Below, piece after piece: positions 28,149-41,937 of a stretch of 64,000 nt of DNA. The notes under the pieces are model-generated. The model was given only the letters and a program-made list of their open reading frames with translations. It ran no database searches and was not told the DNA's origin. Within the stretch, counting starts at the first letter, position 1. Each line of letters opens with the position of its first letter. Origin of the DNA: Mycobacterium bohemicum DSM 44277 (GTDB taxonomy: Bacteria > Actinomycetota > Actinomycetes > Mycobacteriales > Mycobacteriaceae); contig NZ_CSTD01000001.1 of NCBI RefSeq assembly GCF_001053185.1, positions 1,792,333 through 1,856,332 of the forward strand, written 5' to 3'. A program made the position numbers and the translations under genes.

Positions 28149-29858
28149 TCAGGACGCGCGCTCGTTCGCCGCGGCGGCGGGGGCGGGCGGCCGGCCCTTG
28201 CGCAGGGTGGCCAGCAGCTCGCGGTAGGGGCCGACGAGGTAGACGGTGTCGCCGCCGCGCAGCCAGGCGTCGCGACGCGGATGCAGGTTGACCGGCGCGT
28301 CCTCGCGGGTGATCGCGATGACCCGGGTCTGGGTCGACAGCTCGAACATCCGCAGCCCGTCGAGTTCGCTGTTGGCCGCCACCAGCATGGCGCCGACCAT
28401 GAACGAGCGCTGCCCGACCGAGAACGTGCCCAGCACCTGCAGTCCCATCGCGGCGCCGATGAACCATGGCACGGCCAGGTCGACCGTCGAGCGGACGTGG
28501 TCGAAGCCGAACCGCTGCGCGATCGAGGACCCCAGCGCGCGGTCGTAGATGCGCAACACGATCGGGACGTGCGGGCGGACGACGTCCGGCAGCACCCGCG
28601 GGCCCAGCATCTCGCGCAGCACGATGCCGGTCTCGATGTTGACCATGTCGTCCTGGGTGAGCACCGCCACCGCGCGGGCGCGGTCGACGCGGGCCGACTC
28701 CAGCGTCCGCCGCAGCGTCGCGTCACCGAAGATCACCGGCACGTCGAGTTCGGCCGCCGTCGAGAGGAATCGGTTGTTCTCGTCGCGCTCGATGACCGCG
28801 ACGTCGTAACCGGCGGCGGTCAGGTCACTGACCACGCGGACCCCGAACGAACCGAGGCCGACGACGACGATGTGGTTGCGCAGGTGCCGCGCGCGCCGCA
28901 GGCCCTCGGTCTGCACGAAGCGGCGCGACAGCAGCAGGTCGGCCAAGAAGGCGACCAGGATCGCGGTGATCGCCACGCCGGCGAACATCAGCATGACGCT
29001 GAACAGGCGCAGCCACGTGGGCTGGCTGGCGAAGCTGAAGTCCCCGTAGCCGACGGTGGTGACCGTCTCGGAGGTGAAGTACAGGGCGTCGACCCAGCCG
29101 ATCGGCCGGCCCCGATAGGAGAGCCGGATGACGGCCGTCGACACCGCGATCACGGCCACCGCGACGCCCAGCGACGGGAACAGCATCGGGTTCACTTCGT
29201 CGCGCAGGGCCCGTGCGGCGTCGAAGACCCGCCGCCGCACGGACCGGTGGGCCCGGGTCGCCGTGCGGCGGGGCACCTTGATGCCGCGGGCGGACAGTTC
29301 GTCCTTGGTGCCGATCATCGAGGTGCAGTCGCCGGCGTACACGTGCAGGTCGCGGCCCGGGCAGGTCACCACCTCGCCGGGGGTGGGCGAGTTCTCCCCG
29401 CGGATCACCGCCACGGGCGCCAGGTCGCCGTAGATCTCGCGCAGGGTGGCGTCCTTGGGGGCCTCGTCGGCCGAGACGAGGAATTCGATGCCGGCCGCCT
29501 CGAACGGGTGCGTCGTTCGGGCCAGCAACGCTTCGACGACCGAGGGCGCCGCCAGGTCGGCGACGTCCAGGATCGCCCCGGGGCCGTTGTCGTCGGCCAC
29601 CGCCTCGCGCAGCACGTCGTTGGCCAGCCGGGCCACCACGAGCACCTTCGGATTCAATCTCCTTGCCAGCAAGGCGATTTCGAGGTTCAACGCGTCGTCT
29701 GACCCGACGGAGACCACCGCGAGCGCACGGTCGACGCCGGCGCCGGCGACCTCGGCGGCGGTGGCGATCTGGACAATCCGTGCACCGGAGTTGTTCAGCT
29801 CGTCGACGATCGTGGTCGCCAGCGAGTCGTCACCGCAGACGATGATGTGACCGTTCAC
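28149..29858 (-). CDS. Potassium channel with two RCK (TrkA) modules
   Basis: A 569-residue membrane protein in which a two-helix pore is flanked by regulatory modules. Residues 1-115 are an RCK/TrkA-N Rossmann fold whose nucleotide loop is altered (CGDDSLA instead of GxGxxG), followed by a TrkA-C-like part to about 195. The pore has TM1 (about 225-246), the K+ selectivity filter TVGYGD (268-273) and TM2 (about 286-310). A second RCK with intact GLGSFG (334-339) follows, ending in another TrkA-C (about 480-560). A gating role through nucleotides or cations is inferred. The GTG start is set by the first Rossmann strand and a GGAAG upstream. Confidence 0.88.
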   Translation of the reverse strand: MNGHIIVCGDDSLATTIVDELNNSGARIVQIATAAEVAGAGVDRALAVVSVGSDDALNLEIALLARRLNPKVLVVARLANDVLREAVADDNGPGAILDVADLAAPSVVEALLARTTHPFEAAGIEFLVSADEAPKDATLREIYGDLAPVAVIRGENSPTPGEVVTCPGRDLHVYAGDCTSMIGTKDELSARGIKVPRRTATRAHRSVRRRVFDAARALRDEVNPMLFPSLGVAVAVIAVSTAVIRLSYRGRPIGWVDALYFTSETVTTVGYGDFSFASQPTWLRLFSVMLMFAGVAITAILVAFLADLLLSRRFVQTEGLRRARHLRNHIVVVGLGSFGVRVVSDLTAAGYDVAVIERDENNRFLSTAAELDVPVIFGDATLRRTLESARVDRARAVAVLTQDDMVNIETGIVLREMLGPRVLPDVVRPHVPIVLRIYDRALGSSIAQRFGFDHVRSTVDLAVPWFIGAAMGLQVLGTFSVGQRSFMVGAMLVAANSELDGLRMFELSTQTRVIAITREDAPVNLHPRRDAWLRGGDTVYLVGPYRELLATLRKGRPPAPAAAANERAS

Positions 29859-30042
29859 CGTTACCCGTGCTTCCGCTCGTAGGGCATCCGCGCCCGCCTC
29901 CCGTGAGATTCGTTGTCGCCGGGATCGGCCCGGCGTTACGACTATCCGACACTGCGCCGATCGCCGCGACAAGGGCCGGTGGTCCTTCCCCCCATGCCGT
30001 TCCACCTCGCCGCGCCCGATGCGCGCTCGACATACTGGCCGG

Positions 30043-30579
30043 GTGCCTTTCATCGAACGCGTGGCGTCGCGCGAGATCTATCGCAACCAGTGGCTCTCGC
30101 TGCGCGAGGACGACGTCCGCCGGCCCGACGGCAGCCTGGGTATCTACAGCGTGGTGGACAAGCCGACCTACGCGCTCGTGATGCCCTACGACGGGCAGCG
30201 CTTCCAGTTGGTCGAGCAGTACCGGTATCCGCTCGGCGCACGCCGGTGGGAGTTTCCGCAGGGGACGGCGCCGGGCCTGGCCGACGTCGAGCCGTCCGCG
30301 CTGGCCGAGCGCGAGCTGCGCGAGGAAACCGGGCTCCGCGCAACCTCGTTCGAGGCGCTGGGCGTGTTGGACGTCGCCGCGGGGATGACCAGCCAACGCG
30401 GGTGGGCGTTTCTGGCCACCGGGATCATCGAGGGCGAGACCGACCGCGAGCACGAGGAACAGGACATGCGCAGCGAATGGTTTTCGCGCGCCGACGTCGA
30501 GCAGATGATCCGGTCGGGAGTGCTGGCCGACGCGCAGTCGGTCGCCGCCTACGGGCTGTTCCTGCTGCACGGGCACTGA
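30043..30579 (+). CDS. Nudix hydrolase (ADP-ribose pyrophosphatase-like)
   Basis: A 178-residue Nudix protein. The catalytic helix AERELREETGL is complete (REUxEExGU), with a conserved glycine in PQGTAP ahead of it. Context residues such as EQYRYPLGARRWEFPQG resemble ADP-ribose and nucleoside-diphosphate-sugar pyrophosphatases (NudF/MutT type). The GTG start was chosen over an ATG 24 bases upstream because a CATACT -10 box ends six bases before it, implying a leaderless mRNA. It is divergent from the potassium channel gene. Confidence 0.86.
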   Translation: MPFIERVASREIYRNQWLSLREDDVRRPDGSLGIYSVVDKPTYALVMPYDGQRFQLVEQYRYPLGARRWEFPQGTAPGLADVEPSALAERELREETGLRATSFEALGVLDVAAGMTSQRGWAFLATGIIEGETDREHEEQDMRSEWFSRADVEQMIRSGVLADAQSVAAYGLFLLHGH

Positions 30580-30772
30580 CGCAGGCGGCCTTGCGGAGTT
30601 CTCAATAAAACTCTTAGTGCAATCGCAACCGAGATCGGTGCCGCGGCGCGGGAAGGAATTACGCGACTGGACGCACGTTCTGCCGAGGCGGAGGATCGCT
30701 GCGTATGAGCTGACCCGTCTCGGAGACGGTGGCCGCCGCGCGAAAGGCCGATTCGCCCATACAGAGGAGCAC

Positions 30773-31150
30773 GTGACCCCTACGAACCCAGGTGTCGTGA
30801 AGTCGTCGACCATTTGCGCCGTCCTGCTGTCCGCTGCCGCGCTGTTCTCCGCAGTGCCGGCGTCGGCGGATGCAACCGACGATGCCTTCATCGGGGCGCT
30901 GCAGAATTACGGGATCGGCGTCAATAACCGCGACTCCGCGATTGCCACCGGCCATGACGTGTGCGCCGCGCTCGACAGCGGCCAGGACTCGTCCTTCCTG
31001 GTGATGGACGTGATCCGCGATACGCATCTCCCGGCCAAGAAAGCCGGCTTCTACGTCGGCGTTTCGGTGGCCGCCTACTGCCCGCAGTACAAGGGCACTC
31101 TCGATCCCTCGCTGAACTGGCTGCTGCCCGGGTTTCTGCCTCAGTTGTGA
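30773..31150 (+). CDS. Secreted DUF732-domain protein
   Basis: A 125-residue exported protein. Residues 10-32 form a signal peptide (ICAVLLSAAALFSAVPASA, probable cleavage after ASA). The mature part is a DUF732 domain: DATDDAFIGALQNYGI, then a cysteine in GHDVCAALDSG and a second in AAYCPQY near the end, which presumably bond. The GTG is preceded by GAGGAG. M. tuberculosis has a DUF732 gene (Rv1291c) near argS, but on the other strand, so orthology is doubtful. Function unknown. Confidence 0.82.
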   Translation: MTPTNPGVVKSSTICAVLLSAAALFSAVPASADATDDAFIGALQNYGIGVNNRDSAIATGHDVCAALDSGQDSSFLVMDVIRDTHLPAKKAGFYVGVSVAAYCPQYKGTLDPSLNWLLPGFLPQL

Positions 31151-31216
31151 GTGGGGACCGCCTGAACAGGCACCTCCTGTGTTTGGCTGGAGGACATCTC
31201 GGGCAGCATAGGCAGC

Positions 31217-31441
31217 GTGACCGATCAACACGAGACGCGGCAGGACAAGATCACCGTGCCGCGACGCATGCCCGAAGGGCACGTCCACGCGCTCGCGATG
31301 CAAAAGGCGCAACGCAAGGTCAGACGGGGCAACCGGGTGGCCGACCTACAGCTCGGCGAAAGCAAACCGGTCGGCGGCGGCGACGGCACCGACGTGGAGT
31401 GGTCTTTCCGCTACCAAGTGGTTCCGCCGCCCGGGGGTTAA
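31217..31441 (+). CDS. Small hypothetical protein
   Basis: A 74-residue frame starting at GTG: basic in the first half (KAQRKVRRGNRV) and with a glycine-rich, proline-ended tail (VVPPPGG). I recognise no domain. It follows the DUF732 gene by 66 bases on the same strand; no strong ribosome-binding site is visible. The frame has plausible mycobacterial composition but could be spurious. Confidence 0.45.
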   Translation: MTDQHETRQDKITVPRRMPEGHVHALAMQKAQRKVRRGNRVADLQLGESKPVGGGDGTDVEWSFRYQVVPPPGG

Positions 31442-31614
31442 GGCGCGCTGCGGTGCCGGACGAGTCAGGATCGCGAGGTAACCCAACGAGAAATCGCGAG
31501 CCGCATCAACGCCGGACCGTGCGAGGAGCAGTAACTCGAGGCGGAAGAAACGCAGCGAATGCACGCTCCTGCGGGATCCCGGCTGAAACGTACTCTGAGC
31601 TGCGGCGAAACTGG

Positions 31615-31687
31615 TGCCCCCGGCAGGATTCGAACCTGCGGCCTTCTGCTCCGGAGGCAGACGCTCTATCCCCTGAGCTACGGGGGC
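31615..31687 (-). tRNA. argV: tRNA-Arg (anticodon CCG)
   Basis: On the minus strand the sequence folds as a cloverleaf: acceptor GCCCCCG with CGGGGGC, D-arm AGCTCAGGGGATAGAGC, anticodon stem TCTGC/GCAGA with loop CTCCGGA (CCG, reading CGG codons), and T-arm with GGTTCGAATCC. The CCA end is encoded at 31612-31614. It lies just upstream of argS, divergent to it, as I recall in M. tuberculosis. Confidence 0.95.
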
Positions 31688-31800
31688 GCAACCGACGTGA
31701 CGTCGCGCCATGGGGCTTAGAAACAAGCACGCACAGACTAGCGCATCGCGGCGGGCGCCCGGGCACCGCAATAGATTCGAGGCGAGAGCACCCTAGCCCA

Positions 31801-31806
31801 TAGGAT
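31801..31806 (+). promoter_or_regulatory. -10 box of argS (leaderless transcript)
   Basis: TAGGAT fits the TANNNT pattern and is followed eight bases later by the argS GTG, so the mRNA would start at or very near the start codon. No Shine-Dalgarno precedes the GTG. Confidence 0.5.
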
Positions 31807-31814
31807 GGACGCTC

Positions 31815-33467
31815 GTGACCCCCGCCGACCTGGCTGAGCTGCTCAAAGACACCGCCGCCGCGGTGCTGGCCGAGCGCGGGCTCGACGCTGCGGCGCTGCC
31901 GCCGACGGTCACGGTGGAACGGCCGCGCAACCCCGAGCACGGCGACTACGCCAGCAACCTGGCGCTGCAGCTGGGCAAGAAGGTGGGCGTCAACCCGCGC
32001 GAGCTGGCCGGCCTGCTCGCCGACGCGCTGGCGGAGGCGAGCGGCGTCGCCTCGGCAGAAGTGGCCGGGCCCGGCTTCATCAACATGCGCCTGGAGGCCT
32101 CGGCGCAGGCGGTGATCGTCGGGACCGTCATCGACGCAGGCGACGAGTTCGGCCAGTCCGACGCTCTCGACGGGCTGAAGGTCAACCTGGAGTTCGTCTC
32201 GGCCAACCCGACCGGACCGATCCACATCGGCGGCACCCGCTGGGCCGCGGTCGGCGACGCGCTGGGGCGGCTGCTGTCGACCCAGGGCGCCGACGTGGTG
32301 CGCGAATACTATTTCAACGACCACGGCGCCCAGATCGACCGGTTCGCCGGCTCGCTGATCGCCGCCGCCAAGGGTGAACCGACCCCCGAGGACGGCTACG
32401 CGGGCAGCTACATCAACGACATCGCCGCGCAGATCCTCGAGAAGGCGCCCGACGCGCTGAGCCTGCCCGACACGGAGATGCTCGAGACCTTCCGCCAGAT
32501 CGGCGTCGACATGATGTTCACCCACATCAAGGAGTCGCTGCACGAATTCGGCACCGACTTCGACATCTACACCCACGAAGACTCGATGCACACCAGCGGC
32601 CGAGTCGAGCAGGCCATCGCCAGGCTGCGCGGCACCGGCAACATCTACGAAAAAGACGGCGCAACCTGGTTGCGCACCAGCGCTTTTGGCGACGACAAGG
32701 ACCGCGTCGTGATCAAGAGCGACGGCAAGCCCGCCTACATCGCCGGCGACATCGCCTACTACCTGGACAAGCGCCAGCGCGGCTTCGACCTGTGCATCTA
32801 CATGCTCGGCGCCGACCACCACGGATACATCGCCCGGCTCAAGGCCGTCGCCGCGGCGTTCGGCGAAGACCCGGCCACCGTCGAGGTGCTCATCGGGCAG
32901 ATGGTCAACCTCGTGCGTGACGGCCAGCCGGTCCGCATGAGCAAGCGCGCCGGCACCGTGCTCACTCTCGACGACCTCGTCGAGGCGATCGGCGTCGACG
33001 CGGCGCGCTACAGTCTCATCCGCTCGTCGGTGGACACCCCGATCGACATCGACCTGGCGCTGTGGTCCTCGGCGTCCAACGAAAACCCCGTCTATTACGT
33101 GCAATACGCGCACGCCCGACTCTCGGCGTTGGCCCGCAACGCCGACGAGCTCGGCCTGGCCCCGGACACCGGCCACCTCGAGCTGCTCACCCATGACAAA
33201 GAGGGCACGCTGCTGCGCACCATCGGCGAATTCCCCCGCGTGCTCAAAACCGCTGCGGCGCTGCGCGAACCGCACCGGGTCTGCCGTTACCTGGAGGACC
33301 TCGCCGGCGACTACCACCGCTTCTACGACTCCTGCCGGGTGCTGCCCCAGGGCGACGAGCAACCCACCGACCTGCACGCCGCGCGGCTGGCGCTGTGCCA
33401 GGCCACCCGGCAGGTGATCGCCAACGGGCTGACCATCCTCGGCGTCGACGCCCCGGAGCGAATGTGA
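31815..33467 (+). CDS. argS: Arginyl-tRNA synthetase
   Basis: A 550-residue class I aminoacyl-tRNA synthetase that charges tRNA-Arg. The N-terminal Add-1 domain precedes the HIGH motif (here HIGG in [11 protein letters not shown], about residues 128-138), the KMSK-like loop is RMSKRAGTV near 376, and the C-terminal anticodon-binding domain holds the helix-rich YVQYAHARL segment. The GTG start is probably leaderless. Its stop overlaps the lysA start (GTGA), making it the head of the argS-lysA-hom-thrC-thrB operon, an order shared with M. tuberculosis. Confidence 0.95.
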   Translation: MTPADLAELLKDTAAAVLAERGLDAAALPPTVTVERPRNPEHGDYASNLALQLGKKVGVNPRELAGLLADALAEASGVASAEVAGPGFINMRLEASAQAVIVGTVIDAGDEFGQSDALDGLKVNLEFVSANPTGPIHIGGTRWAAVGDALGRLLSTQGADVVREYYFNDHGAQIDRFAGSLIAAAKGEPTPEDGYAGSYINDIAAQILEKAPDALSLPDTEMLETFRQIGVDMMFTHIKESLHEFGTDFDIYTHEDSMHTSGRVEQAIARLRGTGNIYEKDGATWLRTSAFGDDKDRVVIKSDGKPAYIAGDIAYYLDKRQRGFDLCIYMLGADHHGYIARLKAVAAAFGEDPATVEVLIGQMVNLVRDGQPVRMSKRAGTVLTLDDLVEAIGVDAARYSLIRSSVDTPIDIDLALWSSASNENPVYYVQYAHARLSALARNADELGLAPDTGHLELLTHDKEGTLLRTIGEFPRVLKTAAALREPHRVCRYLEDLAGDYHRFYDSCRVLPQGDEQPTDLHAARLALCQATRQVIANGLTILGVDAPERM

Positions 33468-34882
33468 ACGTCCACCCGGCCGGGCCGCGGCACGCCGACG
33501 AGACCCGGCACAGCGAAAGCCCCCCGCGCCCGCAATCCGCCGAGGACCTGCTGCGGCTGGCGCCCAACGTGTGGCCGCGCAACATAACTCGCGACGACGC
33601 CGGGGTGGCCGCCCTCGCGGGCATCCCGCTGACCGACCTCGCCCACGAGTACGGGACCCCGCTGTTCGTCATCGACGAAGACGACTTCCGGTCCCGCTGC
33701 CGCGACATGGCGTCGGCCTTCGGCGGCGGACGCAACGTGTACTACGCCGCCAAGGCCTTCCTGTGCAGCGAAATCGCGCGCTGGGTCGACGAGGAGGGCC
33801 TGTCCCTCGACGTATCCACCGGCGGGGAACTGGCCGTCGCGCTGCACGCCGGCTTCCCGCCCGAGCGCATCGCCTTCCACGGCAACAACAAATCGGTCGC
33901 CGAACTGACCGACGCGGTCAAAGCCGGTGTGGGCCATGTCGTTCTGGACTCGATGACCGAGATCGAGCGCCTGGAAGCCATCGCGGCCGACGCCGGGGTC
34001 GTCCAGGACGTGTTCGTCCGCCTCACCGTGGGGGTCGAGGCCCACACCCACGAGTTCATCTCGACCGCGCACGAGGACCAGAAGTTCGGACTGTCCATCG
34101 CCAGCGGCGCGGCCATGGCGGCCGTTCGCCGGGTCTTCGCCACCGACCACCTGCGGCTGGTCGGGCTGCACAGCCACATCGGTTCGCAGATCTTCGACGT
34201 CGACGGCTTCGAACTCGCCGCACACCGCGTCATCGGCATGCTGCGAGAGGTCGTCGAGGAATTCGGCGTCGACAAGACCGCGCAGATCTCGACCGTCGAC
34301 CTCGGCGGCGGCCTGGGCATCTCCTACCTGGCCACCGACGACCCACCGCCGGTGAGCGAGCTCGCGGCCAAGCTGAGCGCGATCGTCGGCAAGGAATCCG
34401 CCGCCGTCGGGTTGTCCAGCCCCACACTCGTGGTCGAGCCCGGCCGCGCCATCGCCGGCCCGGGGACCATCACGCTCTACGAGGTCGGCACCGTCAAAGA
34501 CGTTGACATCAGCGCCACGGCGCACCGCCGGTACGTCAGCGTCGACGGCGGCATGAGCGACAACATCCGCACCGCCCTGTATGACGCGCAGTACGACGCC
34601 CGACTGGTTTCCAGAACCAGCGACGCCCCCGCGACGCTGACCCGGATCGTCGGAAAGCATTGCGAGACGGGCGACATCGTCGTCCGCGACACCTGGGTCC
34701 CCGACGATCTGCGGCCCGGCGACCTCCTCGGAATCGCCGCCACCGGCGCCTACTGCTACTCGTTGTCGAGCCGCTACAACATGGTGGGGCGGCCCGCCGT
34801 CGTCGCGGTGCGCGCGGGCCACGCCCGCCTCATCCTGCGCCGTGAAACGGTCGACGATCTGCTGAGTCTGGAAGTGAGGTGA
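33464..34882 (+). CDS. lysA: Diaminopimelate decarboxylase
   Basis: A 472-residue fold-type III PLP enzyme, catalysing the last step of lysine synthesis (meso-diaminopimelate to lysine plus CO2). The PLP lysine is in YYAAKAF (Lys97); HSHIGSQI, the glycine loop GGGLGIS and the catalytic cysteine region [22 protein letters not shown] are present. The chosen GTG overlaps the argS stop (GTGA); the protein is about 25 residues longer at the N-terminus than the M. tuberculosis enzyme, in a disordered, proline-rich stretch, so a later start is possible. Confidence 0.93.
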   Translation: MNVHPAGPRHADETRHSESPPRPQSAEDLLRLAPNVWPRNITRDDAGVAALAGIPLTDLAHEYGTPLFVIDEDDFRSRCRDMASAFGGGRNVYYAAKAFLCSEIARWVDEEGLSLDVSTGGELAVALHAGFPPERIAFHGNNKSVAELTDAVKAGVGHVVLDSMTEIERLEAIAADAGVVQDVFVRLTVGVEAHTHEFISTAHEDQKFGLSIASGAAMAAVRRVFATDHLRLVGLHSHIGSQIFDVDGFELAAHRVIGMLREVVEEFGVDKTAQISTVDLGGGLGISYLATDDPPPVSELAAKLSAIVGKESAAVGLSSPTLVVEPGRAIAGPGTITLYEVGTVKDVDISATAHRRYVSVDGGMSDNIRTALYDAQYDARLVSRTSDAPATLTRIVGKHCETGDIVVRDTWVPDDLRPGDLLGIAATGAYCYSLSSRYNMVGRPAVVAVRAGHARLILRRETVDDLLSLEVR

Positions 34883-34885
34883 ACC

Positions 34886-36207
34886 GTGCCCGGTGACGAA
34901 AAGCCCGTCGGCGTAGCGGTACTCGGGTTGGGCAACGTCGGCAGCGAAGTCGTCCGCATCATCGAGGACAGTGCCGGAGACCTCGCGGCCCGCATCGGCG
35001 CGCCGCTGGTGCTGCGCGGCGTCGGCGTCCGCCGGGTGGCCGCCGACCGCGGGGTGCCCATCGAATTGCTCACCGACAACGTCGAGGAACTCGTGTCCCG
35101 CGAGGACGTCGACATCGTGGTCGAAGTGATGGGGCCGGTGGAACCGGCGCGCAAGGCCATCCTGTGCGCGCTCGAGCACGGCAAGTCCGTCGTCACCGCG
35201 AACAAGGCGCTGCTGTCGACGTCCACCGGCGAATTGGCGCAGGCGGCCGAAAACGCGCACGTGGACCTGTATTTCGAGGCGGCCGTCGCCGGTGCCATCC
35301 CGGTCATCCGCCCCCTCACCCAGTCGCTCGCCGGTGATACGGTGCTGCGGGTGGCCGGCATCGTCAACGGCACCACCAACTACATCCTGTCCGCGATGGA
35401 CAGCACCGGCGCCGACTACGATAGCGCCCTGGCCGACGCCAGCGCCCTCGGATACGCCGAGGCCGACCCGACCGCCGATGTCGAGGGCTACGACGCCGCC
35501 GCCAAGGCCGCGATCCTGGCGTCCATCGCCTTCCACACCCGGGTGCACGCCGACGACGTCTACCGCGAGGGCATCACCAAGATCACCCCGGCCGACTTCG
35601 CGACCGCGCGGGCGCTCGGCTGCACCATCAAGCTGCTCTCGATCTGCGAGCGGATCACCGGCGACGATGGGCAGCAACGGGTTTCGGCCCGCGTCTATCC
35701 GGCGCTGGTGCCCCTGTCGCACCCGTTGGCCACCGTCAACGGCGCCTTCAACGCCGTCGTCGTCGAGGCCGCCGCCGCGGGGCGGCTGATGTTCTACGGC
35801 CAGGGGGCCGGCGGGACGCCCACCGCGTCGGCGGTGACGGGCGACCTGGTGATGGCCGCCCGCAACCGGGTGCTGGGCAGCCGCGGGCCCAGGGAGTCCC
35901 GCTATGCCCAACTGCCGGTCGCCCCGATGGGGCTGATCTCCACCCGGTACTACGTCAGTATGAACGTCGCTGACACGCCCGGTGTGTTGTCCACGGTGGC
36001 AGCGGAATTCGCCAAACGCGACGTCAGCATCGCCGAGGTCCGCCAGGAGGGGGTGGCCGACGAGGGCGGGCACCGCGTGGGGGCGCGCATCGTCGTGGTG
36101 ACCCACACCGCCACCGATGCGGCACTATCCGAAACCGTCGACGCGCTCGCCGATTTGGACGTCGTGCGCAACGTCGCCAGCGTGCTGCGACTGGAAGGAA
36201 CCAGCCT

Positions 36208-36211
<4 letters not shown>
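34886..36211 (+). CDS. hom: Homoserine dehydrogenase
   Basis: A 441-residue enzyme converting aspartate semialdehyde to homoserine. The Rossmann loop [10 protein letters not shown] is at the N-terminus, the central catalytic part carries [14 protein letters not shown] and [11 protein letters not shown], and a C-terminal ACT domain (starting near [16 protein letters not shown]) suits feedback control by threonine. The GTG start follows the lysA stop by three bases, and the stop overlaps thrC (GTGA). Also called thrA in M. tuberculosis annotation. Confidence 0.94.
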
Positions 36212-38249
<2,038 letters not shown>

Positions 38250-38274
38250 TCCACAGCGCGCCGGGAGGGTTTGC

Positions 38275-38303
38275 TTGCTTCCGGCCAGGATGCAGGCTAT
38301 CCT
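38275..38303 (+). promoter_or_regulatory. Predicted rho promoter with long leader
   Basis: TTGCTT (38275-38280), a 17-base spacer and TATCCT (38298-38303) form a plausible promoter. Transcription from about 38,310 would give rho a leader of roughly 200 bases without a convincing protein gene. E. coli rho is autoregulated through early termination in its leader, so a similar device is possible here. Confidence 0.45.
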
Positions 38304-38508
38304 CGGAGCCGTCCAGCAATCGCAGCATCTGCATACTGCATTGCGGCTAGGACAACCACCAATTCTTCTCGTGGACGAGGTTCGCCATACTCTCCCGCCG
38401 GTCCAGGCGATAACCCGTTGCAGAGTCGATGATTGGGCGCACTCGGCGATTCCGCTGAATGCAACGACCTCCCGTATGAGCTGATCAGCGGGGGAAGAAA
38501 GGAAATCC

Positions 38509-40350
<1,842 letters not shown>

Positions 40351-40499
40351 GGACGATTCACCCCCGCGACACGTGCACCAGGCACACGACACGCCGCGTC
40401 GCGCCGCCACAGTGCACGTTTCGGCGGATCGACGGCCTCGATGCCCGCGGGAATGCCGGGGCGTCTCCCGTCGTTTTGGGGGGATAGCGATTGACCTGG

Positions 40500-40505
40500 C
40501 ATAAT
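40500..40505 (+). promoter_or_regulatory. Candidate -10 box of rpmE
   Basis: CATAAT preceded by TGG lies 27 bases before the rpmE ATG. A start near 40,512 would leave a 20-base leader with the GAAGAGGAC ribosome-binding site. The region between rho and rpmE (181 bases) otherwise shows nothing clear. Confidence 0.4.
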
Positions 40506-40531
40506 CGACGCTCGACCACGAAGAGGACAGC

Positions 40532-40780
40532 ATGAGAACCGACATTCATCCCGAGTACGCGGAGACCACGGTCGTCTGCGGTTGCGGCAACACCTTCCAG
40601 ACGCGCAGCACCAAGACGGGCGGTCGCATCGTCGTCGAGGTTTGCTCGCAGTGCCACCCGTTCTACACCGGCAAGCAGAAGATCCTCGACAGCGGCGGCC
40701 GGGTGGCCCGCTTCGAGAAGCGCTACGGCAAGCGCAAGGCCGCGGCCGACACGGACAACACCGAAAACGCCGACAAATAG
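40532..40780 (+). CDS. rpmE: 50S ribosomal protein L31, zinc-binding type
   Basis: An 82-residue L31. Four cysteines (Cys16, Cys18, Cys38, Cys41 in VVCGCGN and VCSQCHPF) form the zinc site, so it is the zinc-containing form, which is replaced by a zinc-free paralogue under zinc starvation in many bacteria. PFYTGKQK is the family signature. The C-terminal tail is charged and probably disordered. Confidence 0.96.
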   Translation: MRTDIHPEYAETTVVCGCGNTFQTRSTKTGGRIVVEVCSQCHPFYTGKQKILDSGGRVARFEKRYGKRKAAADTDNTENADK

Positions 40781-40863
40781 CTGGCTTACCGACGCCCGAA
40801 CTGTGCAACCGCACGGGCCGGGCGTCGGTTCGCGTTTGCGGCAAGGCGGGCAGGAGGTGAGAG

Positions 40864-41937
40864 ATGACGCAGCCGGTCCAGACGATTGACGTGTTGGTGG
40901 CCGAGCACGCCGAACTCGAGCGTGCGCTGGCCGATCCCGCGCTGCACAGCAACCCCGCCGAGGCGCGCAAGGCCGGCCGCCGGTTCGCCCGGTTGGCCCC
41001 CATTGTCGCCACCTACCGCAAGCTGGCCGCCGCCCGCGGCGATCTGGAAGCGGCCCGCGAACTCGTCGCCGACGACGCGTCGTTCGTCGACGAGGTGGCG
41101 CAGCTGGAATCGCAGGTGGCCGAGTTGGACACCCAGCTCACCGACATGCTGGCGCCCCGCGACCCGCACGACGCCGACGACATCGTCCTCGAGGTGAAAT
41201 CCGGTGAGGGCGGCGAAGAGTCGGCGTTGTTCGCGGCCGACCTGGCGCGAATGTACATCCGCTACGCCGAGCGGCACGGCTGGACCGTGACGATCCTGGA
41301 CGAAACGACCTCCGACCTCGGCGGTTACAAGGACGCCACCCTGTCCATCGCCAGCAAGGGCGACACGGCCGACGGTGTGTGGTCGCGCATGAAGTTCGAG
41401 GGCGGGGTGCACCGCGTGCAACGCGTCCCCGTCACGGAATCTCAAGGGCGCGTGCACACTTCGGCCGCCGGCGTGCTGGTCTATCCCGAGCCTGAGGAAG
41501 TCGCCGAGGTGCAGATCGACGAGTCGGACCTGCGCGTCGACGTCTACCGGTCGTCGGGCAAGGGCGGGCAGGGCGTCAACACCACCGACTCCGCGGTGCG
41601 CATCACCCACCTGCCCACCGGGATCGTCGTCACCTGTCAGAACGAGCGGTCGCAGCTGCAGAACAAGGCCCGCGCGATGCAGGTGTTGGCCGCCCGGCTG
41701 CAGGCGCTGGCCGAGGAGCAGGCGTCGGCCGACGCGTCGGCCGACCGCGCCAGCCAGATCCGCACGGTGGACCGCAGCGAGCGGATCCGCACCTACAACT
41801 TCCCGGAGAACCGGATCACCGATCATCGAATCGGTTTCAAGGCCCACAACCTCGATCAGGTGCTCGACGGTGACCTCGACGCGTTGTTCGACGCGCTGAG
41901 CGCCGCCGACAAGCAATCCCGGCTGCAACACACATGA
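40864..41937 (+). CDS. prfA: Peptide chain release factor 1
   Basis: A 357-residue class I release factor. The GGQ motif that reaches the peptidyl transferase centre is at residues 234-236; the stop-codon reading tripeptide is PVT (VPVTESQGR), the RF1 form that reads UAA and UAG. A strong AGGAGGTGAGAG precedes the ATG. The next gene, encoding the methylase that modifies the GGQ glutamine, starts within its stop (ATGA). Confidence 0.95.
   Translation: MTQPVQTIDVLVAEHAELERALADPALHSNPAEARKAGRRFARLAPIVATYRKLAAARGDLEAARELVADDASFVDEVAQLESQVAELDTQLTDMLAPRDPHDADDIVLEVKSGEGGEESALFAADLARMYIRYAERHGWTVTILDETTSDLGGYKDATLSIASKGDTADGVWSRMKFEGGVHRVQRVPVTESQGRVHTSAAGVLVYPEPEEVAEVQIDESDLRVDVYRSSGKGGQGVNTTDSAVRITHLPTGIVVTCQNERSQLQNKARAMQVLAARLQALAEEQASADASADRASQIRTVDRSERIRTYNFPENRITDHRIGFKAHNLDQVLDGDLDALFDALSAADKQSRLQHT

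Noticed and set aside
33323..36106. 927-residue minus-strand frame opposite lysA and hom
   Set aside because: Antisense shadow of the third-position GC bias; no recognisable domain, and both plus-strand genes are certain.
38275..38484. 69-codon frame in the rho leader
   Set aside because: It begins with TTG inside the promoter itself, has no ribosome-binding site and no recognisable protein.
40351..40531. Possible terminator between rho and rpmE
   Set aside because: GC-rich inverted fragments (GTGCAC repeats) lack a U-tract and a stable simple stem.
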